A stretch of DNA of 64,000 bases from Variovorax sp. PMC12 (GTDB taxonomy: Bacteria; Pseudomonadota; Gammaproteobacteria; Burkholderiales; Burkholderiaceae_C). Shown piece by piece: positions 63,450-64,000 of this stretch (position 1 is the first letter of the stretch; each line of letters starts with the position of its first letter). Location of the stretch: contig NZ_CP027773.1 of the NCBI RefSeq assembly GCF_003019815.1, forward strand, positions 445,001 through 509,000, in the 5' to 3' direction. A program made the position numbers and the translations under genes. A model generated the notes under the pieces. It had not been told where the DNA came from and did not search any database. It worked only from the letters and a program-made list of their open reading frames with translations.

Positions 63450-63695
63450 GGCCGCTGCTTCTTCGGCCCTGGCGGCGCGGCGTGCGGCTTCCTGCGCCTC
63501 GGCCTCGCGCTGCTTGATGGCCCGCCGCCGCGCCGGGGTACTCATCAGGTAAACCACCAGTGCCAGCGGCGCCAATCCGTACAAAAGAAATGTGAAGATG
63601 GCGCCCAGCACCGTGCCCGTGGTGTTGGTGGCTTCGGCCACCGCCATCATGAGTGCGACGTAGAGCCAGCCGATCACGATCAAATGGATAAACAC
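63381..63695 (-). CDS. small membrane protein with charged coiled tail
   Basis: 104 residues. Two hydrophobic segments at the N-terminus (IHLIVIGWLYVALMMAVA and GAIFTFLLYGLAPLALVVYLM) are followed by a Lys/Arg/Glu/Ala-rich helix (RRRAIKQREAEAQEAARRAA) and a polar C-terminus. Its 3' end overlaps the pgeF end by 69 bases on the other strand. The function is unknown. Start at ATG 63695, about 110 bases from phaC, so the two are divergent. Confidence 0.65.
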   Translation of the reverse strand: MFIHLIVIGWLYVALMMAVAEATNTTGTVLGAIFTFLLYGLAPLALVVYLMSTPARRRAIKQREAEAQEAARRAARAEEAAASDLPDQRGESPADTVAPVRKEP

Positions 63696-63805
63696 GGAAT
63701 TTCAGTCGTTAAGGGAAAGAGCGGCGTTGTGGGTGCCTTGTGAATGCAGGATACTCAAATCACGCAAGCCATCCGTTTCGTTTCAGGCGAGGACCAGGAG
63801 ACATG

Positions 63806-64000
63806 ATGAAGCAACAAGCCGCGGGGGCCGATGCGTTCGCGCCCTTCCAGCAAGCAATGACCGAGGGATGGACCAAGGCGCTGGAAGCATTCCAGCAATC
63901 CGCCACGCAGGGGGCCACGGCCTTCAATGTCGGCGGCACGCCGCTGTGGCAGATGCCGCAGATGTCGCCGTCGAAGCTGCCCGAGCTGCCGAAGCTGTCC
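63806..64000 (+). CDS. phaC: poly(3-hydroxyalkanoate) synthase, N-terminal part
   Basis: The first 65 codons of a gene that runs off the window. aggag stands 5 bases before the ATG at 63806 and only 2 before the ATG at 63803, so the second is preferred. The visible N-terminus (AFAPFQQAMTEGWTKALEAF then ATQGATAFNVGGTPLWQM) has the amphipathic, Gln-rich form of class I PHA synthase N-terminal regions. The catalytic Cys domain is outside the window, so the call leans on this sequence and on the pgeF neighbour. Confidence 0.75.
   Translation, partial: MKQQAAGADAFAPFQQAMTEGWTKALEAFQQSATQGATAFNVGGTPLWQMPQMSPSKLPELPKLS

Overview
The window looks like a chromosome segment of a GC-rich betaproteobacterium, most likely Comamonadaceae and Variovorax-like. 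The grounds are the 23S/5S rRNA sequence, a Bug/TctC-type binding protein, a gallate ring-cleavage cluster, the laccase-domain gene pgeF beside phaC, and the general codon and base use. The genus is an inference from gene content and remembered protein sequences; no search was run.

Layout. 1-2911: 3' part of a 23S rRNA gene, a 5S rRNA gene and a strong terminator. 2944-3596: two small minus-strand genes. 3917-6711: a coupled pair, 2-oxoadipate dioxygenase/decarboxylase (hglS) and a D-2-hydroxyglutarate-type FAD dehydrogenase, which forms the end of lysine catabolism. 6724-6835: a REP/MITE-like inverted repeat. 6848-11724 (minus): gallate meta-cleavage operon (ligJ, ligK, galA, tctC-type and ModA-like binding proteins), divergent from a LysR-type regulator with two DNA-binding domains (11893-13170). 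13177-19338: acetyltransferase, a chemoreceptor behind a consensus sigma-28 promoter, an alpha/beta hydrolase, an orphan GspE/PilB-type ATPase with an MshEN-like N-terminus, and an HDOD protein. 19351-25560 (minus): kdsA with a TTG start, a signal-less HtrA-like protease, an EF-hand membrane protein, and a lipoprotein hydrolase; a promoter, structured stretch and terminator at 23714-23846 read as an unannotated small RNA.

26219-43581 is the centrepiece: a 17-kb plus-strand operon for alpha-glucan and trehalose interconversion. GlgB, GlgE, a TreS-maltokinase fusion, an MscS-like membrane protein, GlgX, TreZ and a 1724-residue MalQ-TreY fusion are packed with start/stop overlaps. Together they can turn trehalose into branched glucan (TreS, maltokinase, GlgE, GlgB) and glucan back into trehalose (GlgX, MalQ, TreY, TreZ). 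No glgA or glgC is present here.

43652-48529 holds small proteins, a second chemoreceptor behind a 20-bp perfect palindrome, and a lower-GC islet with a gene remnant, a small membrane protein and two lipoproteins. 48622-56521: ABC exporter, alkB, metE divergent from metR with a MetR-like operator between them, and a phospholipase D-type lipoprotein. 56640-64000: a large Gly-linker lipoprotein, an NlpD-like LytM protein without catalytic residues, creA, a Nudix hydrolase, a fumarylacetoacetase-family hydrolase, a TPR protein, a maleylacetoacetate/maleylpyruvate isomerase, pgeF, a small membrane protein, and the start of phaC at the window edge.

No CRISPR array, tRNA gene, intact insertion sequence or prophage was seen.
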